64,000 nt of DNA from Gadus chalcogrammus (GCF_026213295.1 NC_079427.1:2363719-2427718), one strand, 5' to 3'; shown: positions 24,111 through 35,644, numbered from the stretch's first letter. Numbers and translations: made by a program. The notes: generated by a model from the sequence alone, not told the origin.

Positions 24111-24644
24111 GTTACATATTGAATAAGTGGAAGATGTTAAACTTTCCTCTTATTTTTATTTTATTTTACTAATTTATTTTACTCACGCATTGACTTGTTC
24201 AGCTATTTCCTGCCGAGCTCCCTCTCACCCTCTCGCTAGCGCAGGAGCGTATGCCGTTTTAATGAACGGCATACGCGTTCATTAGAATTTCCAATTCCGT
24301 GGGGGAAAAGTAAGTGGATCTACGCTTTTGGTCCATGTTTGATCATGTTATCAGAGATCCATTGATGATGGCTCTTCATAGTCAACAGGCACGCCCTCAA
24401 CCCAGAGTGAACATACTCAGAGTTGATTAACCCAACGCTGATCACCTGTTCTGAAACCGAAAACCCTGAACTCTGAGTCAACCAACTCAGAGCGCAGGAT
24501 TAAACTCAGAGTATGTTAAACCAGCTACCTGAAACAGGCCTCAGACCTATATTTCAAATAAACAACAAAAAAAGAGCATTAGGCCTTCATTTCAAGTAAG
24601 CAAAAAAGTGTTTCAAGTGGTGTTAGACCAAAACAGGTCCTCAC

Positions 24645-25284
24645 AGATCTCTTTCTTGTCTTGATAAAACAATCGCACAACCAAAAGCTGGGCATTTTCC
24701 GTTACATCTGAAGACTCATCAATGGCTAAGGATGGGGCACTCTGAACAGCCGTATCAAGCTGTGACAGTGCGTCATCTGATAACATTTCAGATTTTCTGG
24801 TTGTCGTTGCAGCTCACATTGGGATTTGCTTTATTTTTTCACACAATTCATCCCTTTGTTTACCTTCAAGTAACGTCTCAGCAGCGGCGTTCAAGCACTC
24901 CTTCACAACAATCGTGTCACTGAAAGTTTTTTTATGTTGCCCCAAAATCCATGCAATCTTAAGTGAGCATTCATTTGCACGTTGCTGGCCTGTAAATGAG
25001 TGTGTGAAGACACGCGTAGACCTCTCATACTGAGCACTCAGCTCGGATATTTTCCACGCTCTTACTTCTGACTTCTGGGGATACTTATCCTCGAAGGATC
25101 TGTGTTTGGATTCGTAATGCCGCTTAATATTCACGCTTTTTATCAGCGCCACGGTTTCAACACATAAAAGACACAACAAAGGTTTTGTACTGCCTTGCGG
25201 GAGAATGAACAAGTATTGGTCAGTCCATTCATCTTTAAAATGTCTGTTTTCGGGGTCAAATTTCCTTATTTTCGAGCAAGCCAT
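24645..25284 (-). pseudogene. hAT transposase fossil (GTF2IRD2/Charlie-like), N-terminal half
   Basis: The minus strand opens at ATG 25284 with 156 codons. A zinc-finger block LCLLCVETVALIKSVNIKRH followed by YESKH matches the BED/SPIN-DOC-type finger of GTF2IRD2-like hAT proteins. IVVKECLNAAAETLL follows. After a stop near 24814, coding resumes in another frame with IDESSDVTENAQLLV, which corresponds to the first catalytic aspartate region. The C-terminal RNase H half and dimerisation domain are absent. Confidence 0.75.
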
Positions 25285-25789
25285 TTTCTCATTCCAAATC
25301 GCTCTTCCGGTAAAAAAAAATTTGATTAGCTATTATTTGAGTGACGCTATAACGCACATGCCGTGACAGATGGAGGGAGGGGGGGGAGTTCGGTGAGTGC
25401 ATGATCTTCGCTCTGTGAAGATCATTGCTTTTTGCTGTTTTTATGCTGTACAACAGACTATTCTACTTTTCAATTTGTATTTCAGCGAGAAATGATTTTA
25501 CTAACATAATCATGCTTTGTATAGTGAAATCATAAAAAAATAAAAAATATATATCTTTTTTTTTTATTGGTCATGGGTCCGGATAGGAACGTCACTTGGT
25601 CCGGACCCGGACCGCGGTCCGCCGTTTGGGGATGCCTTGTCTAGATCTTGCCCATATTGTTGGGCAGGATGAAGTAGGCTATAGGCAGGGTTCGAGTTAT
25701 GATTCCATCTCTGTGGGTGTCTCTTAAAGTTGTTGAAAGTGGGGGGAGACCGTACCGGCCTTGCGCTGAACTTTGACGGGGGGGGGGAT

Positions 25790-26060
25790 ACAGGACGTAA
25801 ATATGGGCTATTATGACACGGCTCTTCGCAATGCCGTGGAACGCTCCATACAGTTGCATGGGCCCTTCACAACAACGGCAGCTTCTTCGGTTGCTAAGCG
25901 ACGTCAACTTCTTTGGCTAACTATTTCTCTGCTGATCAACACTACGTATGGTAACAAATAAATTGTAAAAAGACACCTTGTGAAGTTATTTTTTCGTTTG
26001 GCAAGTAGCCGCTCATTATCGAAAAATAAGCCCCTTCAGGCTGAAGCACCTCCGTTTCGC
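25790..26060 (-). repeat. MITE-like block shared with 49.2-49.7 kb
   Basis: Shares CACGGCTCTTC, a GGTTGCTAAGYGACGTCAAC block and AATAAGCCCCTTCA with 49240-49690. It is a distant relative of the MITE at 44.1 kb. Confidence 0.6.
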
Positions 26061-26391
26061 GTCGGTGTCGTGAAAATAGCTTTATTTGTAACTACAATAT
26101 TATGCTGCTGTATTTTCAGAGACCCCCACAGATATTTGAGTTTGCTGCTTTCATGGGAGCCTGTGGGGTGTTCCACAAAGCCGGTTTTATCACATAACCG
26201 GGTAAGTTAACCCAGGGTTTGCTGTAACCCTAGGTTTTCCGTTCCAAAAGGATCACGGTATGTTAGTTGCTATAGCAACATATGCTCTGAATCAAACCTG
26301 GTCGGACCAGGTTTTGCGCAGGTTAAGTTTGAAACATAACCCGGTTTTGGGTATTTCAACCGGCGTTCACCGCAGATTTCATGTGTTCACA

Positions 26392-26469
26392 ATGGCATGC
26401 CCTTTTGATGAGAGAACTGCTGATATATCAGAGCGCAAATTATACGTGCAATCCACCGGGAGCGATTGA
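26392..26469 (+). pseudogene. HARBI1-like transposase, N-terminal stub
   Basis: The frame MACPFDERTADISERKLYVQ meets a stop after 25 codons. Related coding (for example FLLEWRDIDS-like in a shifted frame) continues briefly. Same N-terminal signature as at 22179. Confidence 0.6.
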
Positions 26470-27409
26470 TAAGACCACGGCTCGACATCTTGGCATATTG
26501 GATGACTTTTTGCTGGAGTGGAGAGATATAGATTCTCGCGCAAATCTTTAATATATTTAAATAGCCTTACATAGCCAACACTACCAATCGAGGACCTGGC
26601 CTCAGTTCACTCCAGACTATTTGCGTAGCCCTCCGTTTTTTTCAAATGGTAGTTTTATCTAGGCTATAATGCTGGAGATGCTGAGCACATCACAGTCGTT
26701 TCAGATGACCCATCCAAGATTTGTATCGGCCTCCTATCATACAAAGAGCAATATTGTCTTAGTACTATGCCGAGAGGCATTTACAACATAAAGTATAAAA
26801 TAGTCCTAACGGACTTGCATCCACTGGAGAATGTTCGATCGTAGCCGGCGGCTTCATTACAAGCACTGATCCATCTTGATCTGTGAAGTTGATGAATTGT
26901 CACTTTTAGGTTTTCTACCCAGTTGTCAAAAAATAAACATTTGGAATAGTATGCGCTGTGGCAAGCACACGGTTTGCATGTGTTACTTCGAAGGCAAAAA
27001 AAATCTAAAATACAAGAAAACACAAAAACCTACATTCAACCAGTGTGGGGTATGGCCCATGACTCTCTGAGGTGGTAGGTATAGGTACCCCCTCCATGCC
27101 AGGGCGCCCTGAATTTATGTTTATTAACAGCTCCTCCACCGGGGTCAAGACAATTTGAGGGCCAGATCCAGTCTGCCGACTGTCGGCCTTTTCACGATTG
27201 GCTTAAAAAAATGGCTTATTTAAATTTATACCAATACGATGGTGGGAAAAGCTTACCAGTTTGTATGTTTTTTTATACTTCATTTTTATACTTGATCCTC
27301 TGACCGCTTGGAAGCAATCGGAGTACATATTGTTTTAGAAGAAAGGGGTTATGTGGTAGGATCTTTAAGAATGCTTAACTGGGATATTTATATATTCATG
27401 GCTCAAATA

Positions 27410-27515
27410 TTAAGGATCGTGCTTTTGACGTGTAACTAACGCATTTACGCGGTCAGCGATCCGCTGCCAGGCTTTGGTTCTCCGGGTTCCAGAGGTTTTA
27501 GCGTTCCCTTTTCTT
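27410..27515 (-). pseudogene. Harbinger Myb/SANT-like protein, second half
   Basis: Minus-strand coding RKGNAKTSGTRRTKAWQRIA then DRVNALVTRQKHDP completes the Myb/SANT-like domain whose first half lies at 29455-29530. The junction is filled by the hAT at 27524-29446. The trailing Trp of the domain (KAWQRI) is kept. Confidence 0.65.
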
Positions 27516-27523
27516 GTGATAAT

Positions 27524-29446
27524 CAGTGGCGATTCTAGGGGGTGGCCTGGGGTGGCCAGGGCCACCCCTGAAAGCTCATTGGCCACCCCTGTGGCCACCC
27601 CAGATCTGATAGGTAGTTGGTCAAGTTCGTCAACACAAGAAATAAGAGAAATACTGTCAATCAATGATGACAGCTGATCAACTGATTTAGGGTCAGTTTT
27701 ACATTTTTAACTAACACAGTAATGGTCGTACTGAGGCTGTGAGAGCTGATTTCTGCTCGGCGGACATTTAGCTATGCAGGTCAGGTAACCCATGAGATGA
27801 GCGCGCTGCACATGCTGCTGGTCCGTGAAACAGGAGGACGACAACGGTCACAGTGACAATGTGAACAATATAAAAACGATAAAGACGCTGAAATCTGTCG
27901 TTGAGAGGTATGGTAATTTAATGTTTAGTTATATCGTAGTTCCCTCTGAATGTGTAGGAAAACTTTATCCAGCACTAAGTAGCAGCTAAAAGACGAACTA
28001 CTGCACTAGCTAGCTTAGCAGCCTGCAAACCAAGTTAAGCATGTAACGTTAGTGTTTTGGATACCGCCATGAAATATGAAAAGATGTTTTCTGGACTGAA
28101 GACTGATGGTGTTTTTTGCAGATGTGTGTGTTCAATAGAGCTAATGTTATATTTTTGGCCAACCAGTGTGTGAAACATAGTGTGACAGTCTAGATTTAAG
28201 TAGCTATAACACAAGAACAAGCTGTGTCTTATTTGTTGCATTCAAATGCCACAAATGCTTGAGATGCAATATGTGTTAATTGTGTTATTAAAAGTGAGTT
28301 GTAAGAGTGGTAGTTATGTAAAAATAAACCTTTGTAGATCCTATAAATAGACATAATTAGGCACATTGTTGACACCTCCTTTCTTTTTGACATTTTAATG
28401 GAGTCAAAGCTGTTATTTAAGGGGTTCCAGTTATATTTGGTCTGGTGGCATTGCATTGGACTTTAAGTCTTGTCTTGTGGTCTTATGGCCTATATGAAAG
28501 CATTTTGTAGCAGGAGAATGAGCAAAAGCAAGAACTAGCTACCTCTATTGCACTTTGTTACTATTATTAGAATCCTCTATTGTTCATGAGAGTTTGAAGG
28601 TTTACCTAACATTACTTTATAGTATATACTTTGGAGTTAAAATGTCACCTGTATTGTTACCTATGTTTGCTTTACTAATTTAGGTGCCATCTTGTGATTA
28701 AATAAAAACACACCAAAGCAAAGAACAAACCAAAAAAATCGAATTCCAGTATCTCCAACAAATTAGATCTAAGCTAAATAATAACATAAACTAAGCATGT
28801 AAAGCAAAAACAACTAATATTTTTGTTTTTTTCCTTACAAGCTTAATTTATCCTTTGCTTACAGATACACTTTTTAATAAGGTCTATCTTAAAGCATTTT
28901 GGTTTGTTCTGTTGCCTGGATTGCTGTGTTTTATGTAACCACAAGATGGCGCCTCAATTAGTAAAGCAAACACAGGTAACAATACAGGTGACACAGATGA
29001 TGAGCTGATTAATGTTATTATATAGGATGAGTTAAGAGCAGTTGCATTTTGCTACTCTAATTTAACTTGTGAAGAGATGAGGACTTTAATCCACTATAAG
29101 GAAATGGCTCTTAGAAAATGTTTACCCTATTCATAATTACTGATTAAAAATAGACATGTTAAAATAACCAGATATACTTGAGGACTGTGATAGGTGGAAA
29201 TGGAATTTAAAAAATGACTTTAAAAAAAAAAAGTCATTTCACCAGCATAGACACCTTTATTTGACAGTTATGAGACAGGAAATCATGGGAGAGAGAGGGG
29301 ATGCAACATGCAGCAAAGGACCGGGATTCAAACCGCAGTTGGCTGCGTACGTGTATGTATTAAACTTCGCTATGCCATGGCCACCCCACACTAGCTTTGT
29401 GTCCCATCTTGGCCACCCCAGTAAAAATGTCCTGGATACGCCACTG
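27524..29446. mobile_element. hAT-type element inside the Harbinger Myb gene
   Basis: Ends CAGTGGCGATTCTAGG and, reversed, CAGTGGCGTATCCAGG. Perfect 8-base duplications GTGATAAT at 27516-27523 and 29447-29454. Subterminal GGCCACCCC repeats at both ends. No transposase frame in its 1.9 kb of AT-rich interior. Confidence 0.9.
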
Positions 29447-29454
29447 GTGATAAT

Positions 29455-29530
29455 GTCCTTCTCCTCGTCATAGCTCTCCAGGAGAACCTGGAGTTCCATT
29501 TCATTGAAATAAGCGGCCCGTTTCGCCTAT
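29455..29530 (-). pseudogene. Harbinger Myb/SANT-like protein, first half
   Basis: Minus-strand coding KRAAYFNEMELQVLLESYDE followed by EKDII stops at the hAT border. MELQVLLESYDEEK is helix 1 of the Myb/SANT-like (MADF-related) domain of Harbinger accessory proteins. Confidence 0.65.
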
Positions 29531-30789
29531 CGATCAGGGTTTCCATGATCCATACATCACGTCTTTTTAAGTTTGGCGTGGACGCGCACAACCCTGTGTT
29601 AACCAACCCCGAGTTGATTGAACTAATGCATAACCGCTGCTGTGGAACCGAAAACTCTGGGTTGGTCGGCACAGGGTCAATCAACCTAGGGTTCAGCGTT
29701 AACTCCGTGTTTGTTAAACCTCCGTTCGTGGAACACCCCTCTGACCTCTCTCTATGGGAGCTCAGTAAATAAAGTATCTCAATAAAGTGTATCTGTCTAT
29801 CTATCTATCTATCTCAGCTCCCACTGGCTCCCACCTAACTTGAACCCTGGCTATAGGTCTTTTTACACTGCCGAGCCGGTTCGGTCGCAGCTTGTCACGC
29901 CCGGCGATTTCACCTTCTTATCTCAAGTTTCCTGTGTAAAACCGAGGGGGTCAAATCCCGAATGTTTTCATTTTTTATGAATGAAGACACCCGCATGCAA
30001 TAATGAGTTCCCTCTGAGTGTAGACTACAAACGCGATTGACTATGGTCAAGGATGTTCGTTACTGTCTAGACAAGGTCCAATAAATAGTGAACTTCATAA
30101 CAGCCTCACCGAAGCGCCTACAGTGCTAAATGCAAACAATCGCAACAAAAAACGCTTGCAGAAATTCTCCGACACTCGCTGCTCTTAGCATGATGCATGT
30201 CTAGTAATGCCTTCTGTCATTGATCAATGAGGACATTTTAACCACGATGGTTGAATTAAAATCAGAGGCAGACAGCAAGTGTAGCTCAAAAGCGACCTCC
30301 CACACAAGACCAATGGAATCATTTGATTTTATTATATGCCTTTCGACGTGGCGTTTGATCGGTACATTTCGGCTGCGCATGTATTTTTGGAATTTTTAAT
30401 TGCTGCAATAAATTATGTTGTTGTAGACTTCTAACATGTCTCTATCTTTGCTGTTTAAATCTAACAGTAGTCTTTGAGTAATATATCGGTGGTAACCACT
30501 GTTTTTGATTGCGAAATCGCTCAAGCGGGGCATTCCGTGGCATTGGATGTGTTTTGATAAAACACATCCAATACTAGGAACGTCCGCTGGTGTCGCCACT
30601 GAGGCTATAGTAGGCTTACGATGCTCTTAGCGTCCTACGAGTACCCCTGGAGTCCTCGTTAGCTACGAGCGTTTTCACGACGTTCGTTACCAATGATGCT
30701 TTCGGGAAACGGTGTGAAAACTGTACGATGCTCGTACGACGCAATTCACGATCCACTGAGGCTAACGATGCTTTCGGGAAACTGGGCCC

Positions 30790-31160
30790 TGATCATTAGC
30801 CTGCTCGTTGTCCTGATTGAGTTTTCCCTGTCCCTTGTTTTCTCGCCAATGATTTGTTCTCCCTCTGACATTTAAGTTTAGCCCACCAGTTAGGCTTTGT
30901 CAGATTGCACCAGAAAGTTTGGTGAGATACTCTGCCCGTTTTACTCTGCCTGTTTCTGCTCTACCAATTGAATTCTCTGCCTTGTGCCTGTTTTTGGATT
31001 TTTCATTCTATGTTGGAACTTTGCCTGGATCTTTTGTGCATTAGTTTTGACTCTAAGATTGACTTTTTGACTGTCTACTCTTTGTTTGAATCCTGAAGAA
31101 AATGAATAAATATTTTTGCCAATTGCATCTGGTCTGCACCTGGGTCCTTATCTGCAACCC
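30790..31160 (+). mobile_element. LTR-like 3' segment split by copy B
   Basis: A pyrimidine-rich, TG-rich stretch with GAATAAATA near 31105 ends CTTAACA. Left of copy B (about 20885-21001) the sequence is similar in style. A 52-base piece (31084-31135) recurs inverted at 31665-31716 with one mismatch. It could instead be a gene 3' end; no coding supports either view. Confidence 0.3.
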
Positions 31161-31164
31161 TTAA

Positions 31165-31423
31165 CAATGGAGTTGGACAGTGCAATGCCTCAGCTTTACA
31201 AAATTTTCTCATTATTGGCAACAATAGGAGCTACATCTGCAGGTGTAAAAAGGAGCTTCTCCTGTTTAAAGTGCCTCAAGTCCTATACCCATAACACAAT
31301 GGGCCAAGGCCGTTTAACCAGCTGCCCATTGAGACGACAATGGTAAAGTCACTGGAAAAGACAGCTAGTTGGTATCACAGGGTCACAGAGCATTTCCTTG
31401 AAAGGGAACAGGGCAGAATTTAA
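31165..31423 (+). pseudogene. hAT transposase C-terminal dimerisation fragment (ZMYM1-like)
   Basis: The plus frame reads AMPQLYKIFSLLATIGATSA then GVKRSFSCLKCLKSYTHNTM and GQGRL. It shifts frame, then SLEKTASWYHRVTEHFLERE follows. The S/A-E/K-R-SFS-LK-IK-...-R-TMGQ-RL pattern is the hATC dimerisation signature of ZMYM1-like domesticated or fossil transposases. No upstream domains remain here. Confidence 0.75.
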
Positions 31424-32082
31424 ATATAAATAAATTTACAATTTATATAATGTACGTCTTTAGCAAATGGAGGCTGGAAAATAAATGGAAGTAAATCAGA
31501 AGAAGTGGCCAATAAGAAAGACAATCCACATACAGGCAGATCATGACATCTCTAAAGATAGAACACTCAAGAAACATACTTCTTAATCATTTGTCCTGAG
31601 ACCAATCATCTGATTCAAAAGATGACATCCGCTCACTTGACCCATCCACCGTGCAAGGTTTCTTAGACCAGATGCAATTGGCAAAAGTATTTATTCATTT
31701 TCTTCAGGATTCAAACAATCTGAAAGGCGGGTGGTAAGACAGGCGAGGGTTCAGGAGCAGGCAGGGTTAGTGTTGGGGAAACAGTTCTGGATTTGTGTTG
31801 CCAGATTGGGCGGGTACATACAATTTGGGCTGGTTTTTGAAAAAAAATGATTATTATAATTATATTTTGCAAACCTCAATCAATATCAATATACGTGAGG
31901 TTGAGTTGACATTTCAAAATAACCCAATAACGTTAGTATTAGGGGTGGGAGACGGATGGGCACCTGTCCAATAGTAATTAGGGGCGAAGGAGCCATCAGA
32001 CCTGTAACTCCAACCTCTGCACTGGTTTATGTTTTTTAAGTTAAGATGATTTTAAGTTGAAGGTCTAGTTAAATGTAAGATC
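31424..32082. other. Non-coding
   Basis: AT-rich; contains the inverted 52-base LTR-like piece at 31665-31716 and nothing else I can name. Confidence 0.4.
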
Positions 32083-32090
32083 ATTTAATG

Positions 32091-34195
32091 CAGGGGTGGG
32101 GTACCCTTTTTCACATCAAGGGCCATTTCAATTTTTCCAAAGTCCTCAGAGGGCCATACCATTATGAACACATAACTAAAGATGAAAAAAAAGACAAAAA
32201 AAGTCTATAACTGCTGTGTTACTAAGCCTCATGTTTGCTGCATTTCTAGACTCACCTAATGTGATGGCTGGAACTGTTTTTCTCTAGCAAGGCGTCTGAT
32301 GTCAGCTGGCAGTGATGATGATGCTACTCGAAGCTGGTTTTCCAAGTTTGAGTCAGTCAGTCTTGAGCGGAAGCGAGTCTTTGCAAGAGTCAGTTTTGAA
32401 AAGAACTGTTCACAGCGATACGTTGTCCCAAACAGAGATGCAAACTTCAGGGCATGTCTCCTCAGGATGGGAAAATCCTCAGCACGAACATACAGTTTGT
32501 AAAAGTCCAGCAGAGAAAGGTTGTGGTACTTGGCTTTGAGCTTGTTGTTGTTTTGCAGATCAATTATTTCCATTTGGAGGTTGTCTGGCACATCAGACGG
32601 TTGCACATTAAATGGTGTCGCAAACACGTCGAGTTCCTTTTGTATATTTTTCAGATCATGAAACCTCTCATCAAATGCCTGGATGAGTTTTGCACACTCA
32701 CCAGCATATTCAGTCGTAACATCAGGCTTCAGACAGGTGCTTGCTGATGTCCACCATGAAGGCCAGATCACGGAGGAACTTGCCATCACTTAGCTCCATG
32801 ACAGGTTTACCCTTCATCTCCATGAAGCGTCTGACTTCTTCCCGCAGTGTATAAAACCGTGCGAGCATATTTGCACGACTCAGCCATCGCACTTCACAAT
32901 GATAAACCAGATCACCATACTCTGACTCAAGCTCGCTGAGTAACTCCTTGAACTGGCGGTTGTTCAGCCCTCTGCTTTTAATGAAGTTTATGGTGGACAC
33001 AACTGTTTTCATCACATTGTTAAGCTTCAGGGAATGTGCACACAAACTCTCTTGATGTATGATACAGTGGCATACAACTAAACCACTTGGATCCAGACTC
33101 AGTCGGCTCATTTCTTTTTTGACTAAAGCAGTCAATCCTTTTTGCGTGCCAACCATTGCGGGAGCTCCGTCAGTGGCGATGCCGCTCAACTTCTCAAATG
33201 GCAGTTCAAAATTGTTCATGGCCACAATAACTTGATTGAACAAATCCTCACCTTTAGTAGTGCCATGCATGGCTTGCAAAGACAGCAACTCCTCCTTTGT
33301 TTCAAACTCAGACGTAATCCCACGCAGAAAAATGGCAAGCTGCGCTGTGTGTGTGATGTCTGTTGTCTCGTCACAGGCCAGAGAAAAATACTCAAAGTCT
33401 CTTGCAGTGTTCGAGTGTTTTTTCAATATCTTCAATATCAGTAATCCTTTCTGAAACGGTTCTCCGGGACAAACTGACGCTTTGAAATAATTTCACTTTG
33501 TCGGGCGCGAGCAGCTCCGCGGCGGCTACGAGGCACTCCTTCACGAACTCTCCTTCAGCGTGAGGTTTCAGCTTCGTGGCTATCAGTTCACTCACCACAA
33601 AACTTGCACGCGTAATATTCTCTCTGTCAGTCTGTGGCCGTGTGAGCACCCAAACTCAGACAAAGAGCGTTAATTTTATCCAAACGCATTTGTCCTTTCA
33701 ACTCGTCGAGTTTAGCATGTTTCGAGCTGTAATGGCGCTCGACATTGGCCTTTTTCATCACCGCAAGCGCCTCGCCACAAACTAGGCACACTGGCTTGCC
33801 TTTCACTTCAACAAAGAAAAAGTCATTTGTCCATTTTTCCTGAAATACGCGGCATTCTGCGTCCACCTTCCTTTTCTTGACAGTCACCATGATGCATCAC
33901 TTGTCTGTGTCGGTACTTGTCATGTGTCAGTCACTCCGACCCAATGCAGTGGTACGTACATCACATGCTGTATTCACTGACCCTGACGTTGACTCGGACA
34001 TAGGACTCTCTCTCGGAAAACTAATGACGGGCGATATATTTTTTTTCCTGATTATTTTTTTTATTCATGTATGCATATATGAAGATATAAAATATAAAAA
34101 TTGTATTGCATTGCGGGCCAGTTGAAATGGCCTCGCAGGCCGTATACGGCCCGCAGGCCGTATACGGCCCGGAGGCCGGACGTTCCCCACCCCTG
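32091..34195 (-). mobile_element. hAT (Charlie/GTF2IRD2-like) element, complete borders
   Basis: Starts CAGGGGTGGGG and ends, reversed, CAGGGGTGGGGAACGTCC. Perfect 8-base duplications ATTTAATG lie at 32083-32090 and 34196-34203. The right subterminal region has tandem GCAGGCCGTATACGGCCC repeats. It contains a broken transposase on the minus strand. Confidence 0.92.
32256..33890 (-). pseudogene. hAT transposase (GTF2IRD2/Charlie-like), frameshifted
   Basis: The ATG at 33890 opens MVTVKKRKVDAECRVFQEKW. A finger VCLVCGEALAVMKKANVERH plus YSSKH follows, the BED/SPIN-DOC type. A frameshift near 33640 leads to ENITRASFVVSELIATKLK, and another near 33435 leads to FSLACDETTDI (first catalytic Asp) and GIATDGAPAMVG (second Asp). 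HCEVRWLSRANMLARFYTL follows. Around 32735 a segment of the insertion domain is missing. The frame then ends in the C-terminal FGTTYRCEQFFSKLTLAKTR dimerisation block and a stop at 32256. Both domains and borders are present, so this was autonomous before it decayed. Confidence 0.88.
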
Positions 34196-34203
34196 ATTTA
34201 ATG

Positions 34204-34508
34204 CATGCCTATTTTGTGGATGATTTTAGTTCAGCTCATGTACCAACCATACATTTTATGTGTGTGCAAAAGTGAGCGTGCGTGAGTGCGGGCGAGTGTG
34301 TGGGTCTAGTGTGACAGGATACCTTTTTATAGGTTTGGTTCCGGTTTGTAGCCTCACCGTAACCCCTCACACCAATTTCAGAAGTGGTAAATCTAAATCT
34401 GTATTTTTGTTTTGTACATCGTCAAATGGTGGATCTCGACCTGCCTGTGTGTGGATTGTCTATGTAGTTTCCCAGACATATGATGACACTATGAAACCCC
34501 CTCCCCAG
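34204..34508. other. Intron-like sequence before the death-domain exon
   Basis: Non-coding; ends in the acceptor ACCCCCTCCCCAG. Confidence 0.5.
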
Positions 34509-34769
34509 GGCAGGATCTGTCTGATGAGCAGCTCCGGGATGTTGCACAAACGCTGGGACAGGAGTGGGAGAGGGCAGCCCTCCACCTGGGGCTGAAGAAG
34601 AAAGATCTGGACGAGATCAAGAAAGAAGACAAGGTTGAGTTCATGCAGAGACGGAACATGTTGCAGCTGTGGAAGAAACGAAGAACAGGAAAGACCACAG
34701 CACGGGCCCTGCTGAGAGGTCTGGAAGACCTGAAGGACCTACTGGTCGAGACCCATCGGTTATTGAAAG
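34509..34769 (+). CDS. Death-domain exon
   Basis: A 261-base exon lies between the acceptor CCCCCTCCCCAG and the donor AAAG|GTAACG. It is open throughout and symmetric in phase (1-1). It codes an 87-residue death domain: LSDEQLRDVAQTLGQEWERA for helices 1-2, LGLKKKDLDEIKKED for helices 2-3, the MLQLWKKRRTGK block with the conserved Trp, and ALLRGLEDLKDL for helices 5-6. Death domains mediate homotypic assembly in apoptotic and inflammatory complexes. The parent gene is unknown to me; PIDD, CRADD and NLR-type proteins are possibilities. No adjoining plus-strand exon of the same gene is certain. The best candidate is 54530-54601, whose entry phase fits. The intact frame suggests selection. Confidence 0.8.
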
Positions 34770-35152
34770 GTAACGTTCTTCACCCACACACAGGCATCAT
34801 AGTGGGGGGAAAGCAGGACTGGGTACCCAGGGCCCCAATCAGTGGCGGTCACGGAGTGGTAATCCCGGTGGGACGACAACGTTTCGGGGCCGCCAGGCTG
34901 ATTATTGCGGGATAACACTATTGCGTTCACGAAAGTTCCTTGCTGCGCCGTCCGGCCAGCCTGAGCTGTGCGCCCGCAGCCTCTCACTCACTCAACACAC
35001 GCAACCCTCACAAACTGTCAACGTCCAAACCAAGTCGATTTTGTCTGAGGGGAGAAACTGAGCGCCCCCTCCCGAAGTGGTACAGCCCAGGTCGGCCTTT
35101 AACTGCGATTGGTCAGGAAGACGTAACGGCTATGACAACATTGAGCTCTGTG
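34770..35152. other. Intron-like, with one hAT-style end
   Basis: CAGTGGCGGTCACGG near 34840 resembles a hAT terminus but no partner end was found. No coding. Confidence 0.4.
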
Positions 35153-35375
35153 CAGGGCCCTGTACCACGAAGCTCGCTTAGAGGGTTAGCGAGGTATGTT
35201 GAGCTCCAAGCCTGGGTTAGTTGTACCACGAAAGTCGATCTCTTTTAGCGTCGCTGTATCACCATGGTGACTTATGCTCGCAACCAAACCTGGTCGGGAG
35301 CAGTTTTTCGGCTTAGTCTAGCCGGAGATCGGCTACTTAAATCGGCGTGCGCAGCTTCCTAGCCCCTCCTCTGAC

Positions 35376-35610
35376 AATGGCGTCACCATTTGTGGGTGTT
35401 CCCGTGGACCCCGGCGCACTTCTCGTACAGGTGTCTCTCCGGAGACAAGGGTTTTACGGGACAGAACCGATCCCTTGGCATTGTCCGACGATATTCAGAT
35501 TTCAGACTTTATTGTCATTGTGCAAACAACGAAATTGGGGTTCTTCATGAGAGATACAGATTCTCATCAGAGGGTGTTTGTTATTTGATCGTCCTTTTGG
35601 ACCTTATGTA
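35376..35610 (+). pseudogene. HARBI1-like transposase, N-terminal exon split by a LINE stub
   Basis: The ATG at 35376 opens MASPFVGVPVDPGALLVQVS. A frameshift leads towards a DDIL block. A 46-base LINE 3' end (35497-35542) then interrupts, and coding resumes with HERYRFSSEGVCYLIVLL. This matches the ERYRFS block of the other Harbinger remnants here. No catalytic part remains. Confidence 0.7.
35497..35542 (-). mobile_element. LINE 3'-end stub, about 46 bases
   Basis: Reversed, it reads AACCCCAATTTCGTTGTTTG then CACAATGACAATAAAGT, the same tail as the LINE ending at 4632. It interrupts coding in the Harbinger exon, so it is a severely truncated insertion. Confidence 0.75.
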
Positions 35611-35644
35611 GAGAATGATTACTGTTGCGCATTGTGTCTCAGTG

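Larger units (their letters stand above)
26168..29742 (+). mobile_element. Harbinger element, formerly two-gene, decayed
   Basis: The left end reads GGGGTGTTCCACAAAGCCGG and the right end reversed starts GGGGTGTTCCACGAACGG. A HARBI1-like start lies at 26392 (plus), and a Myb/SANT-like protein gene lies on the minus strand near the other end, split by a hAT. These are the two convergent genes of autonomous Harbingers. Confidence 0.7.
25686..29849. mobile_element. hAT-type element inserted in copy B
   Basis: Ends are CAGGGTTCGAGTTA and, reversed, CAGGGTTCAAGTTA. Perfect 8-base duplications GCTATAGG lie at 25678-25685 and 29850-29857. Copy A has the uninterrupted site near 12280. Its interior is almost wholly a Harbinger element. 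Confidence 0.85.
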
